Notes: a model not told the origin generated them from the letters alone. Positions 36,042 to 45,916 are shown, counted from the first letter of the stretch. The stretch: 64,000 bases of DNA from Acidilutibacter cellobiosedens (GCF_004103715.1 NZ_CP035282.1:2996001-3060000), one strand, 5' to 3'. Program-made: numbers and translations.

Positions 36042-37484
36042 ATGTCTCAAATTATAACTTATTTACTACTATATAATCAATACTTACTTAATCGAATTTA
36101 TGAATTAACTTTATTTATCGCAAAATATATTCCTCTTAAACAATGGGCCTTTGATGATTCTAAAAGTCCTTATTATCAGAAATTTAAAATAGATAAGCTT
36201 CCAATAATTAAAAAATTCTTTAAACAGGATTACAGTTTTTTACTTGAATACTATCTTTGGAAATATGGTAAACCTGTAAAACCGGTTCAACGTCGTAATG
36301 GTAAATCTATTCCTGAAGATATATTTTGCCCTCTCTGTGGTGCTCCTCATCAATACATTTACGATAATAATGGTGGTAAAGGCCAATATCAATGTAAAGT
36401 CTGTGGTCAAACTTTTATTACAGGTAAACAAGCAGCTTCTCCTTTGGTTCTTATTTGCCCTTATTGCGGACATGCTTTAGCTGCTAAAAAAGATCGTAAA
36501 CACTTTATTGTGCATAAATGTGTCAATAAGAATTGTTCTTACTACAAGAACAATTTAAAGCTGCTTCCCAAAGACTCAGATCCTAGTGAGAAGTATAAAT
36601 ACAAGCTCCATTATATCTATCGTGAATTTACGCTGGATTTCTTTTCTATGGATTTACATCAGCTTCCGTCATGGGCTACTAGTTTTAAGTTTAGAAAGAA
36701 CAATGCTCATATTATGGGACTTTGTCTTACTTACCATGTTAATCTTGGTTTATCTCTCCGTAAAACTGCTGAAGCTATGCGTGAAATCCATAATATTAAT
36801 ATCTCTCACACTATGGTTGCAAGCTATGCAAGAACTGCTGCCGTATTAATTAAGCCTTTTGTAGATACATTCGATTACAGTCCTTCAAATAACTTAGCTG
36901 CTGATGAAACCTATATCAAAATTAAAGGACTCAAGGGTTATGTTTGGCTCATTATGGATACTGTTTCTCGCTCTATTCTTGGTTATCAAGTCTCTAAAAG
37001 TCGTGACGTCGGCCCTTGTATACTTACCATGAGAATGGCTTTTGATAAATTTAGAAAATTCCCCGGTAAAGCTTTAAAATTTATATCTGATGGTTACAGT
37101 GCTTATCCTTTAGCTACTCAACAGTTTAAAATTGAAAAGGACTGGGACTTTAATGTTACTCAAGTTATTGGTTTGACTAATGATGATGCTGTAACTAAAG
37201 AGTATCGTCCCTTTAAACAAAAGATTGAACGCCTTAACCGTACTCTCAAAGCTTCTTATCGTGTTACTTGTGGTTATGGTACCGATGATGGTGCTTATTA
37301 TGGTGTAAACCTTTGGGTTGCTTACTATAACTTCCTGCGTCCTCATGAACTTTATAGTTGGAAACGTCCTTTAAATGAGGTTGATATGCTTAAGAATGCC
37401 GGCAATATGCCCGGTAAATGGCAGCTTCTTATCTTTTTAGGACAGCAAGTCATTCTTAATATGCAAGAAAATCCTGCATCTTGA
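36042..37484 (+). CDS. DDE-type IS transposase with N-terminal zinc ribbons
   Basis: A 480-residue transposase from the ATG at 36042 (an upstream in-frame TTG is possible). Two CXXC zinc-ribbon units occur in the first 180 residues (CPLCGAP / CKVCGQ, and CPYCGHA / CVNKNC). A helix-turn-helix-like segment follows (LRKTAEAMREIHNINISHTMV). The catalytic triad is visible in LAADETYIKIKG (D), FISDGYSAY (D) and KQKIERLNRTLK (E), as in the IS240/IS6 rve-like domain. It appears full length and intact. Confidence 0.9.
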   Translation: MSQIITYLLLYNQYLLNRIYELTLFIAKYIPLKQWAFDDSKSPYYQKFKIDKLPIIKKFFKQDYSFLLEYYLWKYGKPVKPVQRRNGKSIPEDIFCPLCGAPHQYIYDNNGGKGQYQCKVCGQTFITGKQAASPLVLICPYCGHALAAKKDRKHFIVHKCVNKNCSYYKNNLKLLPKDSDPSEKYKYKLHYIYREFTLDFFSMDLHQLPSWATSFKFRKNNAHIMGLCLTYHVNLGLSLRKTAEAMREIHNINISHTMVASYARTAAVLIKPFVDTFDYSPSNNLAADETYIKIKGLKGYVWLIMDTVSRSILGYQVSKSRDVGPCILTMRMAFDKFRKFPGKALKFISDGYSAYPLATQQFKIEKDWDFNVTQVIGLTNDDAVTKEYRPFKQKIERLNRTLKASYRVTCGYGTDDGAYYGVNLWVAYYNFLRPHELYSWKRPLNEVDMLKNAGNMPGKWQLLIFLGQQVILNMQENPAS

Positions 37485-37523
37485 TTTCTATCTGTTCTTA
37501 GATTTCAGAGCCTGAGGTAACCC

Positions 37524-37672
37524 AGCCACCCTTTAGGGCTTGCCCTTGATAGTAGGACAAATACAATGCTACAATACTGTAAAGACGGCACGAAAAATTA
37601 TCTGTTCTTGAGTTTCTTTGCCGTCGGTAAATATTGCGCAGCATTGTTTTGGCATACTGTCAAGGGTGGCGG
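37524..37672 (+). ncRNA. Long imperfect hairpin in the IS 3' tail
   Basis: The left arm (37524-37590, starting GCCACCCTT and ending GACGGCA) pairs with the right arm (37619-37672, starting TGCCGTC and ending AAGGGTGGC) over about 50 bp, with one 12-nt bulge. The loop is about 28 nt. AATGCT/AGCATT and GACGGCA/TGCCGTC are perfect blocks. Whether it is transcribed as an RNA or acts as DNA is unknown. Confidence 0.5.
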
Positions 37673-37763
37673 TGACTGCCATGAAAATATATTTTTGCAA
37701 TTTTCTAGGTTCTATTCAGCCTGATTTTTTATTCTTGTTTTTCATAGGCTACTTTACACTATC

Positions 37764-37771
37764 ATGCTCGT
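37764..37771 (+). repeat. Right 8-bp target-site duplication (ATGCTCGT)
   Basis: Exact copy of 35880-35887. Confidence 0.88.
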
Positions 37772-37782
37772 CTATAACTTAA

Positions 37783-37811
37783 ATGATACTAAATATAGAC
37801 ATACTTTACAA
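37783..37811 (-). promoter_or_regulatory. Probable original promoter of the LCP gene, now separated by the IS
   Basis: TTGTAA (37806-37811), 17 bp, TATCAT (37783-37788) on the minus strand. Without the IS it would lie about 36 bp upstream of the LCP start codon. The rest of 37812-38055 is AT-rich and I see no gene in it. Confidence 0.5.
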
Positions 37812-38055
37812 TAACATTATCTATTCCTTTTATATTTCATAAGATATTAATATCCCTAAAAACTTTCGACCTTATTTTTTTGAATCCATTTTTTCATTCT
37901 TTTTCTTTTAAAGTTCTATTATAACATAATTAAAATATGATTAATATTATAATACTTTTTAGTTTTAAATTCCAATATTCAATTTTATTGAAATAACCAA
38001 AACGATTCAAGAAACTTAGATAATATCAAAAAAATATCCTTTCTATTTATTATCC

Positions 38056-39561
38056 TTAAAAGTACCATTTAAGAGAAAATTTTTCTCCGCTTATTTTTTC
38101 AAACAGTTCTTCGTATTTATATAATCCGGAAGGCTTAATTACCTGTTCAAACAAAAAATTTCCAAATTCTTTTGGCTTCTTTGATATGGAATCAACGCCA
38201 TATTTTCTGTAAAATACTTTTTTAAGCATACTACACGTTACGTCGCCCATAAAATAGTTATGCATATAAATGGGATGAGTTGTATAATGGATTCTGAAAC
38301 CAAAAGGAGGCTTTTGGTTATATGGCTTATCATTGTATAGTTTGCTGTAGACTTTAAAATATAAGTTATATATATCATCTAAAGATTTTAGATCATTTTT
38401 ATAAAGTTCATGATCAAAAAAAATATTTCCTACAAACCTTAAATGGCTTATCTTATCATATTCATGTATTTCTTCAAATTCCTTTTCTACCGAATTTGTA
38501 AAAAACTTTTCATAGAACATTTTATCATATAAAAATTCTTCAAACAGATCTGCTATTCCTTCCTCTATTATCCCGCTAATTCCCATATTTAATATGATTT
38601 CCTCAGGATTTAACATAAAAGAATGAATTCCATGTCCTGTCTCATGAAGAAGCACTTCGTATTCTCTGTACTGATTTTTCACATTGGCAAGTATTCTCGA
38701 ATCCTCCCCGTATTTTATAGGGAAATTATATCCCCATTCCGATTTATTTTTTCGCGGAAAGATATCATAAGTAATATTAAATTTATTAATATCAAATCCA
38801 AAATTTAAAAAAAATTCTCTCAATACATTATAATAATTTGACATATCCACATGGCTATTCAAAGAAGACGATATTTTTGATTTGATATAGCTATAATCCC
38901 AAGGCATCAATTCTTCACTGCCGATAAATTTCCGAGCATATTCTCTTCCTTTTTCATTTAACACGATAATATGTTCCTTTAAATCATCTTCCCAAGTATC
39001 AAATATGTTTGGACTTAGTTCATCACTTTTTATTCTATATTCCATAAAATCTTTTTCTCCATACATTCCGGCATATTCATTTCTCAAATTAATTAAATCA
39101 ATAAAGCCATTATCAACCATAGGTTTATCAATTTGATTTTTTGCAAAGAATGCCTTTTTTCTCAGTTCTCTGTCATCCTCTCGGGAAAGTATACAATCTA
39201 TATCTACTCCTGAAACTTCCTTTCCATCTATTTTAAACCTAAAGGTGTTAAGTATTTTTGAAAGTTCATTAGTTTTTTTCTGAATTTCAAAATTCAAATC
39301 GTTTAATTCCTTAGTCAAATGATATGATTTAAATTCATTATATAAAATTTCTCCCTTTCTTTTTTCTACAGGTCCTGAAGCTTTTTCCATGTATTCAAGA
39401 ACCAAACTATAATTTTTTTCATCCTTCAAAAAATTATTTATTTCTTCATGAGCCTCTTCAATACCAAAATCGTATCCCGTCGTATATTGTACCCATTCCA
39501 GTTTACTCAGCTTTACGTCCAATTCATATAACCTTTCAACCATTTCATAAAACTTTACCAT
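38056..39561 (-). CDS. M3-like family metallopeptidase (oligoendopeptidase)
   Basis: A 501-residue zinc peptidase from the ATG at 39559-39561 (GGAGG seven bases upstream). The motif LLHETGHGIHSF supplies two zinc histidines and the catalytic glutamate, and EEGIADLFEEF provides the downstream glutamate. The all-helical architecture and length fit the M3 (PepF/thimet-like) class. It has no signal peptide, so it probably degrades peptides in the cytoplasm. It stands alone between the IS and ileS. Confidence 0.85.
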   Translation of the reverse strand: MVKFYEMVERLYELDVKLSKLEWVQYTTGYDFGIEEAHEEINNFLKDEKNYSLVLEYMEKASGPVEKRKGEILYNEFKSYHLTKELNDLNFEIQKKTNELSKILNTFRFKIDGKEVSGVDIDCILSREDDRELRKKAFFAKNQIDKPMVDNGFIDLINLRNEYAGMYGEKDFMEYRIKSDELSPNIFDTWEDDLKEHIIVLNEKGREYARKFIGSEELMPWDYSYIKSKISSSLNSHVDMSNYYNVLREFFLNFGFDINKFNITYDIFPRKNKSEWGYNFPIKYGEDSRILANVKNQYREYEVLLHETGHGIHSFMLNPEEIILNMGISGIIEEGIADLFEEFLYDKMFYEKFFTNSVEKEFEEIHEYDKISHLRFVGNIFFDHELYKNDLKSLDDIYNLYFKVYSKLYNDKPYNQKPPFGFRIHYTTHPIYMHNYFMGDVTCSMLKKVFYRKYGVDSISKKPKEFGNFLFEQVIKPSGLYKYEELFEKISGEKFSLKWYF

Positions 39562-39684
39562 AAATAACCCTCCTATACTAACTAAAATAACCGCCAAACT
39601 TTTTTATTGTATTTAATTATATCATTAAATATTCATAATGGAAACAAACGTTTTCTTTTATAGCTTAATTTTTATTATACATTT

Positions 39685-39712
39685 AAAAAAGGAGGAAAAT
39701 TTCCTCCTTTTT
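39685..39712 (-). terminator. Terminator of ileS
   Basis: AAAAAGGAGGAAA / TTTCCTCCTTTTTT on the minus strand, 9-bp GC-containing stem with T-run, overlapping the end of ileS. Confidence 0.85.
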
Positions 39713-42700
39713 ATACTTTCTCCAATTTAATTCCCGTTATATGTCCATTCAGGTCTTCTTGTTCTAAAGAAGAGTCCTGAACTTTTTCAATGGATACCGC
39801 TAAGGTTTCTTTCTTAATATATTCGTCAAATTTGTTTAATGACAATTGGATTTTTTCGTCTCCATTATAATATATTCTTATATTGTCCATCATCTCATAG
39901 CCGTTACTTTTCCTCATCTGCTGAACTTTAGATATAAACTCTCTGGCATATCCTTCTTCTAACAAGTCTTCGGTTAAAACAGTTTCCAATATTACAAAAA
40001 GATTGTCTTCCATGGCTACATTAAATCCTTCTTTGGCCGTAATTTTAACTATTATATAATCTTTTTCTATATTTATATCTTCTCCATCTATATTTAATAT
40101 AACTTTCCCTTTTTCTAATTTATTTACTAACTCATGGGTATCAACTTCCTGTAAAATTTTTGCAAAAGATTTAATCTTGGGACCAAGTATAGAACCTGCA
40201 ACTTTGTAGTTAGGTTTTAAGGAATAGTTCATGAGATGAGTCAGGTCCTTCTCAAATACTACTTCCTTCACATTCAATTCTTCTTTTATTAAAGGTATCA
40301 AATCCCTTATTGTACTCTCATATTTTCCATCAAGAATTACTTCTTTCAAAGGTTGACGGACCTTAATTTTCACGCTTTCTCTTGAGGCCCTTCCCAATCC
40401 TACCAATTTTCTTACCAAATCCATCTTTTCTTCCAACTTTAGATCTATCAATTTTTCTTCTTCTTTGGGATAGAGTTCCAAATGAACAGAAATTCCGCCT
40501 GTTAAATTTCTGTATATTTCCTCTGCAATAAATGGTACAAATGGTGCTATTATTTTGCTTATTCCTAAAAGTATCTCATAAGTTGTACTATAGACCGCAT
40601 TTTTATCTTCATCCAACTCCGTCTTCCAAAAACGTCTTCTGGAACGTCTTATATACCAATTAGACAGATCTTCCACAACAAATTCCTGAATAAGTCTTAC
40701 TACCTTAGTTAAATCATAATTATCCATACCCTCTCTGGCTGATTTCAACATGCTGTTGTATTTGGACAATATCCATTTATCCAGTTCCGATCTTTTTTCA
40801 TAAGGAACATCAAATTCCCTCGGATCGATTTCATCGGTATTCGCATATAGTGCGAAAAAATTATATACATTTTTTATACTTCTAAAGAACTTGCTTTCCA
40901 CTTCTCTTAATCCGTCTTCATCGAATTTTGTCGGAGTCCACGGTGGGGATACATATAATAAATACCACCTTAAAACATCGGCACCATATTTATCAAACAA
41001 TTGGAAAGGATCAACAGTATTACCTTTTGACTTAGACATCTTCTTGCCTTCTCTGTCCAATATCAAATCATTAACAAGTACTCTCTTATAGGGAGATTTT
41101 CCGGTCATAAATGTAGAGATGGCAAGAAGAGAATAAAACCATCCTCTTGTTTGATCTATTCCCTCACATATAAAATCCGCAGGAAATAGTGTGCTAAAAT
41201 TCTCCTTATTTTCAAAAGGGTAATGGTGTTGGGCAAAAGGCATTGCTCCGCTGTCAAACCAAACATCAATAACATCCTTTTCCCTTGTCATTTTTTCTCC
41301 GCATTTATCACATTTTAAATGTATATCGTCCACATAAGGTCTGTGTAATTCAACATTTTCATCTATATCTTCAATAGATCTATCCACAAGTTCCTTTATA
41401 GAACCTACACTTGTAATATGCCCACATCTATTGCATCTCCAAATATTTAAAGGAGTTCCCCAATATCTGCTTCTTGAAATTGCCCAATCGTTCAAATTCT
41501 CCAGCCAATTTCCGAATCTTTTCTCTCCCACAAAAGGAGGATACCATTTTACTCCGTTATTATTCTCTATGAGCTTATCCTTAAATTTAGTTACTTCAAT
41601 ATACCAGCTTGGTTTTGCATAATATAAAAGAGGTGTATGGCATCTCCAGCAATGAGGATAATTGTGGACTATTTTTTCCTTTTTATAAAGTTTTCCGTTT
41701 TCCCTCAGCCATCGAATAATATCAGGATCCGCATCCATCACAAATTTCCCTTTCCAAGGGGTTTCTGTAAATTTCCCTTCTTCATTTACGGGCTTTAATA
41801 CAGGCAATCCATACCTCTTTCCCGTATTATAATCATCTTCTCCGAAGGCGGGAGCTGAATGTACTATTCCTGTACCGTCTTCCGTAGTTACATAATCAGC
41901 AATCGTTATAAAAAAGGCTTTTTTATCTGTTTTAACGAAAGGCATCAATTGCTCATATTCAATATATTCCAAAGCCTTTCCTTTCATTTCTTCAAGAATT
42001 TCATAGTCACCTTTCAGTACCTTATCGGCAAGTTTTTTGTTCAAATAGTATATTTCTTCTCCTTCTCTCACCTTTATATAATCTTCTTCAGGGTTTACCG
42101 ACAATGATACATTACTCGGAAGAGTCCATGGGGTTGTGGTCCAAGCAAGAAAGTACTCATTTCTGTCCTTTCTTTTAAATTTTACTATCACGGTCTCGCT
42201 TTTTATTTCCTCATAGCCTTGTGCCACCTCATGAGAAGCAAGACCGGTACCACAACGCGGACAATATGGAAGTACCTTATGGCCTTCATACAAAAGACCT
42301 TCTTTAAAAAACTTATCTAATATATACCATACCGACTCAATGTATTCGTTTTTAAGAGTAATATAGGCATTGTTCAGATCAATTTCATAAGCCATTCTCT
42401 GAGTCATATCATTCCACAGCTTTTCATACTTAAATACGGATTCCTTACATTTTTTATTGAATTTTTCAAGGCCATACTTCTCAATATCCTGTTTGTTATT
42501 CAATTTCAACTGTTTTTCAACTTCAATTTCCACGGGGAGCCCATGGGTATCCCATCCTGCCTTTCTTTTCACCTGATGTCCCAGCATAGTCTGATATCTG
42601 CATACCGAATCCTTTAATGTTCTTGCCATAACATGGTGTATGCCAGGTTTTCCATTAGCTGTAGGAGGCCCTTCATAAAATATAAAAGGATTATTTTCGT

Positions 42701-42809
42701 CCCTTTCATCAACGGTCCTCTTTAAAAGATCTATTTCTCCCCAATATTTAGATATCTCTCCTTCTTGCTCACTGACAGGTAAATTTTTAAATTCTTCAAA
42801 TCTTTTCAC
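39711..42809 (-). CDS. ileS: Isoleucyl-tRNA synthetase, IleS2-like with GIHH signature
   Basis: A class I synthetase of about 1032 residues that charges tRNA-Ile, with editing CP1 domain, KMSKSKGN loop and zinc-binding CXXC pairs in the insertion (CPRCGTG, CNRCG, CDKCG). The HIGH motif reads GIHH (residues 56-59), not HXGH. The long form resembles type 2 IleS. I chose GTG at 42807-42809, nine bases from GGAGAGG; an ATG three codons upstream is only three bases from it. T-box control with Ile specifier. Confidence 0.96.
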   Translation of the reverse strand: MKRFEEFKNLPVSEQEGEISKYWGEIDLLKRTVDERDENNPFIFYEGPPTANGKPGIHHVMARTLKDSVCRYQTMLGHQVKRKAGWDTHGLPVEIEVEKQLKLNNKQDIEKYGLEKFNKKCKESVFKYEKLWNDMTQRMAYEIDLNNAYITLKNEYIESVWYILDKFFKEGLLYEGHKVLPYCPRCGTGLASHEVAQGYEEIKSETVIVKFKRKDRNEYFLAWTTTPWTLPSNVSLSVNPEEDYIKVREGEEIYYLNKKLADKVLKGDYEILEEMKGKALEYIEYEQLMPFVKTDKKAFFITIADYVTTEDGTGIVHSAPAFGEDDYNTGKRYGLPVLKPVNEEGKFTETPWKGKFVMDADPDIIRWLRENGKLYKKEKIVHNYPHCWRCHTPLLYYAKPSWYIEVTKFKDKLIENNNGVKWYPPFVGEKRFGNWLENLNDWAISRSRYWGTPLNIWRCNRCGHITSVGSIKELVDRSIEDIDENVELHRPYVDDIHLKCDKCGEKMTREKDVIDVWFDSGAMPFAQHHYPFENKENFSTLFPADFICEGIDQTRGWFYSLLAISTFMTGKSPYKRVLVNDLILDREGKKMSKSKGNTVDPFQLFDKYGADVLRWYLLYVSPPWTPTKFDEDGLREVESKFFRSIKNVYNFFALYANTDEIDPREFDVPYEKRSELDKWILSKYNSMLKSAREGMDNYDLTKVVRLIQEFVVEDLSNWYIRRSRRRFWKTELDEDKNAVYSTTYEILLGISKIIAPFVPFIAEEIYRNLTGGISVHLELYPKEEEKLIDLKLEEKMDLVRKLVGLGRASRESVKIKVRQPLKEVILDGKYESTIRDLIPLIKEELNVKEVVFEKDLTHLMNYSLKPNYKVAGSILGPKIKSFAKILQEVDTHELVNKLEKGKVILNIDGEDINIEKDYIIVKITAKEGFNVAMEDNLFVILETVLTEDLLEEGYAREFISKVQQMRKSNGYEMMDNIRIYYNGDEKIQLSLNKFDEYIKKETLAVSIEKVQDSSLEQEDLNGHITGIKLEKV

Positions 42810-42842
42810 TATTTTCATCCTCTCCAATAGTTTTTGTGAATA

Positions 42843-43085
42843 TAAATAAAAGTCCCTAAGTTTTAAAACTTAGGGACGAAATTTCCGTGGTACCACCCAC
42901 TTTATAAGGTATGAAACCTTATCACTCATTTCAAATAACGCTTTAGGCGTACTGCCTTACTCTTATTCAGGCAAACAGCTCCAAGGTGATCTTCTTAAAG
43001 GGTTTAGAGCAGTCTTTCACCTTATGACTATCTTCTCTGTATGCTAATCAGCCTTTAATACTCTCCTTTTCACAGCTTTTAAATA
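42843..43085 (-). promoter_or_regulatory. T-box leader of ileS, Ile specifier (ATC)
   Basis: The T-box GGGTGGTACCACGG lies at 42886-42899, preceded on the plus strand by the GTCCCTAAGTTT / AAACTTAGGGAC terminator (42845-42880). The stem I loop 3' strand reads AAGAAGATCACCTT; the lower helix is AAGG/CCTT and the triplet before A is ATC (42988-42990), Ile. Confidence 0.93.
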
Positions 43086-43103
43086 TTAAATTCCATTTTA
43101 ACC

Positions 43104-43132
43104 ATGATACCGCAAAGATGATATATTGTCAA
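43104..43132 (-). promoter_or_regulatory. Promoter of ileS T-box transcript
   Basis: TTGACA (43127-43132), 17 bp, TATCAT (43104-43109), just upstream of stem I. Confidence 0.75.
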
Positions 43133-43151
43133 GGATTAAAAAATTTAAAAA

Positions 43152-44840
43152 TCATTTTCTTTTAGGAAGATGTATAGCTCTTCCTAAACTGTCAGCACAT
43201 GCTTCTTGTAAAGCTTCGGAAAATGTAGGATGACCGTGAACAATCTCCGACGCTTCATATGCGGTTATTTCCATAGCCATAAGTGATGATGCTTCATTTA
43301 TTATTTCCGATGCTGAAGGTCCTATTATGTGGACTCCCAATATTTCCCCATACTTTTTATCAACTATCACTTTTACAAATCCCGAGGTTTCTCCTGAGGA
43401 TAATGCCCTTCCGTTGGCGGCAAAAGGAAACTTTCCTACAGAAATACTATAACTTTTCTTTGCTTCTTCTTCAGTAAGACCTACGGATGCAGCCTCCGGA
43501 ACTGTATATATACAACTGGGTACACAATTCAAATTTATTTTTTCTCTCCCGCCCATAGCATTTACAGCCGCAACTTCTCCCATTTTGAATGCTGCATGAG
43601 CAAGCATTCTCTTGCCGTTTATATCTCCCGGAGCATATATTCCTTCTACGTTGGTTTCCATATAATCATTAACCTTAATCCTTCCTTTTTCCATTTCAAA
43701 TTTAATATCTCCAGCTCCTTCTAAATCAGGAATTCTCCCTATGGAAAGAAGTGCTTTATCCGCTGTCATACTTTCTCCTTTATCAACTTCAATGACCAAT
43801 TTCTCATTCTTTTCTGTTATTCTTTGAAGTCTAACTGAGGTTAAAATTTTAACTCCTTTTTTTATTAATGAATCCTCCAAAAGCGTGGATATATCCTCAT
43901 CCATGTTGGATACTATCCTATCCATCATCTCTATTATGGTCACTTTGCTTCCAAAAGAACTAAACACCGCTCCTAATTCTACTCCCACTGCTCCTCCGCC
44001 TATAATAACCAGTTCCTTTGGAATTTCCTTTAAATTAAGTATTTCATCACTGGTAAGGACTAATTTACTTTCTATCCCAGGAATATCTATTCTGGCAGCT
44101 TTGGAGCCTCCTGCCAATATGATCTTCTTTCCTTCAATTAATTTGTTACCATTTATAGATGCCTTTTTCCCTTTTGTTAATCTTCCTATTCCATTATATA
44201 TATCCACTCCGTTACTCTTTAAGAGTCCCTGAACTCCCGTCGTAAGGGTCTTAACCACTTGATTCTTTAATTCCACAGTCCTTTCCATATCAATATTAAC
44301 TTCAGGATTTGAGATAATTATTCCTCTTTTTTTTGCTTTTTCTATTTCGTGAATTATTTCAGCATTTTTAAGATATGTTTTGGCAGGAATGCATCCTCTG
44401 TTTAAACAAGTTCCTCCTAAAATATCCTTTTCTATTAAGGCTACCTTTCCCCCCATCTGAGCCGATTTAATAGCCGATACATATCCAGCCGGACCTCCTC
44501 CTATTATTATTACGTCATACATATTATTATCTGATGAAATGGCTTCCGATTTTTTCCCTTTAGATAAAGATTGAAATCCTACAATTTGAGATATGTCCTC
44601 GTCTTTTTCTCCAATATACCCTATGGTTGCTATAACGGGAACTACCTCTCCTTTATTTTTTAATATCTTAAGTAAGTAACCGGAAGTTTCAGCCTCTACT
44701 TCCATGTTTACCTTATCCGTCATTATCTCAAGGAGAACATCGCCTTTTTCTACATAATCCCCTTCTTTCTTATGCCATTTGATTATCTGCCCTTCCTGCA
44801 TATCCATACCTGCTTTGGGCATTATTATTTCCGTTGCCAA
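43152..44840 (-). CDS. Dihydrolipoyl dehydrogenase (E3) with N-terminal lipoyl domain
   Basis: A 562-residue E3 that reoxidises dihydrolipoamide with NAD+. Residues 1-75 are a lipoyl domain with lipoylation lysine K43 in MTDKVNME. From about residue 108 follow the FAD-binding GGGPAGY, the redox disulfide GGTCLNRGC (C145, C150), the NAD site IIGGGAVGVELG and the C-terminal HGHPTFSE catalytic His-Glu. Last gene of the E1 alpha-E1 beta-E2-E3 operon. Its lipoyl domain is the only one encoded in the operon. Confidence 0.94.
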   Translation of the reverse strand: MATEIIMPKAGMDMQEGQIIKWHKKEGDYVEKGDVLLEIMTDKVNMEVEAETSGYLLKILKNKGEVVPVIATIGYIGEKDEDISQIVGFQSLSKGKKSEAISSDNNMYDVIIIGGGPAGYVSAIKSAQMGGKVALIEKDILGGTCLNRGCIPAKTYLKNAEIIHEIEKAKKRGIIISNPEVNIDMERTVELKNQVVKTLTTGVQGLLKSNGVDIYNGIGRLTKGKKASINGNKLIEGKKIILAGGSKAARIDIPGIESKLVLTSDEILNLKEIPKELVIIGGGAVGVELGAVFSSFGSKVTIIEMMDRIVSNMDEDISTLLEDSLIKKGVKILTSVRLQRITEKNEKLVIEVDKGESMTADKALLSIGRIPDLEGAGDIKFEMEKGRIKVNDYMETNVEGIYAPGDINGKRMLAHAAFKMGEVAAVNAMGGREKINLNCVPSCIYTVPEAASVGLTEEEAKKSYSISVGKFPFAANGRALSSGETSGFVKVIVDKKYGEILGVHIIGPSASEIINEASSLMAMEITAYEASEIVHGHPTFSEALQEACADSLGRAIHLPKRK

Positions 44841-44882
44841 TATAAAACCCTCCCTTTTTGCATTACAATTAATACATCAATT

Positions 44883-45905
44883 TTAAACCAAAATCAATAA
44901 CGGATTTTCCAACAGATATTTTAATTCCTTTAAAAATTTAGCTCCGATTAATCCGTCTATAATCCTATGATCTACCGTTAAGCTTAATGTCATTATGGAT
45001 CTTATTACCGGCTGACCACCCACAGGCACTATTCTGTCTACTATGGCATTTACTCCCAATATTGCACTGTTAGGAGGATTGATAATAGGATTAAAATGAG
45101 TAATTCCATACATTCCCAAATTACTTACCGTAAATGTACTTCCCTGTAATTCATCAGGAGACAATTTCATATTCATTGTTCTTTCAGTGACATCCTTTTC
45201 AGCAATGACCATTTCAGTTAAACTTTTTTTATCCGCATCTTTTATTACCGGAGTAAGAAGTCCTTTTTCCATTCCCACCGCTACTGCCAGATTTACATAA
45301 TCATGAATGATAATACCTTGTCCGTCTTCCGATAAACTTGCATTTATCATCGGGTGATTTTTTAAAGCTTTAGCTGTCGCAGTAAGGATTATATCCGTAA
45401 TAGTGACTTTCTCCCCAGTTTTTTCCATTATATCCTCTTTTATTTCCCCTCTTAATTTTTTTACCTCAGTCATGTCGACTTCAGTGTTCAAAGTAAAGGT
45501 AGGAGCCGAAAAAAAACTTTGAGACATCCTCTCTCCGATTATCTTTCTCATATTTGACATAGGAATTACCTCAATTTCTTTTTTTAAATTTTCCACAGGC
45601 TTTTGTTTCAGGTCTTTTTCTTTTTTAGCCTTTAGTAAATCTTCCTTCATTATTTTACCTTCCGAGCCGCTTCCTTTAATATCGGCCAAATTTATTCCTT
45701 CACTTTCCGCAATCCTTCGTGCAAGGGGAGTAACTTTTAGTGAATCCCGTTTAAAATTCACAACATCTTTTTCCTGTATTCTGCCTTTAGGGCCAGTCCC
45801 CTTAATTTTGAACAAATCTATTCCCCTCTCTTTTGCAATTCTTCTTGCGGCAGGAGTCGCTCTCACTTTCCCCGGAATATCTAAAAATTCCTTCTGCATA
45901 TCCAT
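44883..45905 (-). CDS. 2-oxoacid/acetoin dehydrogenase E2 acyltransferase lacking a lipoyl domain
   Basis: A 340-residue acyltransferase core. It starts directly with a peripheral subunit-binding domain (residues 12-48, VRATPAARRIAKERGI) followed by a second (about 56-92, VTPLARRIAESEGI). The catalytic domain ends with DHRIIDG, His 313 being the expected catalytic residue. The usual N-terminal lipoyl domain is absent; GGAGG and the ATG lie directly before the first binding domain, so this is not a start error. The lipoyl group must come from the E3 subunit encoded downstream. Confidence 0.93.
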   Translation of the reverse strand: MDMQKEFLDIPGKVRATPAARRIAKERGIDLFKIKGTGPKGRIQEKDVVNFKRDSLKVTPLARRIAESEGINLADIKGSGSEGKIMKEDLLKAKKEKDLKQKPVENLKKEIEVIPMSNMRKIIGERMSQSFFSAPTFTLNTEVDMTEVKKLRGEIKEDIMEKTGEKVTITDIILTATAKALKNHPMINASLSEDGQGIIIHDYVNLAVAVGMEKGLLTPVIKDADKKSLTEMVIAEKDVTERTMNMKLSPDELQGSTFTVSNLGMYGITHFNPIINPPNSAILGVNAIVDRIVPVGGQPVIRSIMTLSLTVDHRIIDGLIGAKFLKELKYLLENPLLILV

Positions 45906-45916
45906 ACTTTCGCCTC

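Larger units (their letters stand above)
35888..37763 (+). mobile_element. Intact insertion sequence, IS6/IS240-like, 1876 bp
   Basis: Delimited by ATGCTCGT duplications. Ends are imperfect inverted repeats: GGTAGTGTCAATAAGAC at the left and GATAGTGTAAAGTAGCC at the right (complement), 12 of 17 identical. It carries one DDE transposase gene. An 8-bp duplication and GG..TGT ends fit the IS6 family, but the transposase is longer than usual and has zinc ribbons, and 280 bp of structured non-coding DNA follows it. It was inserted between the promoter and start of the LCP gene. Confidence 0.85.
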
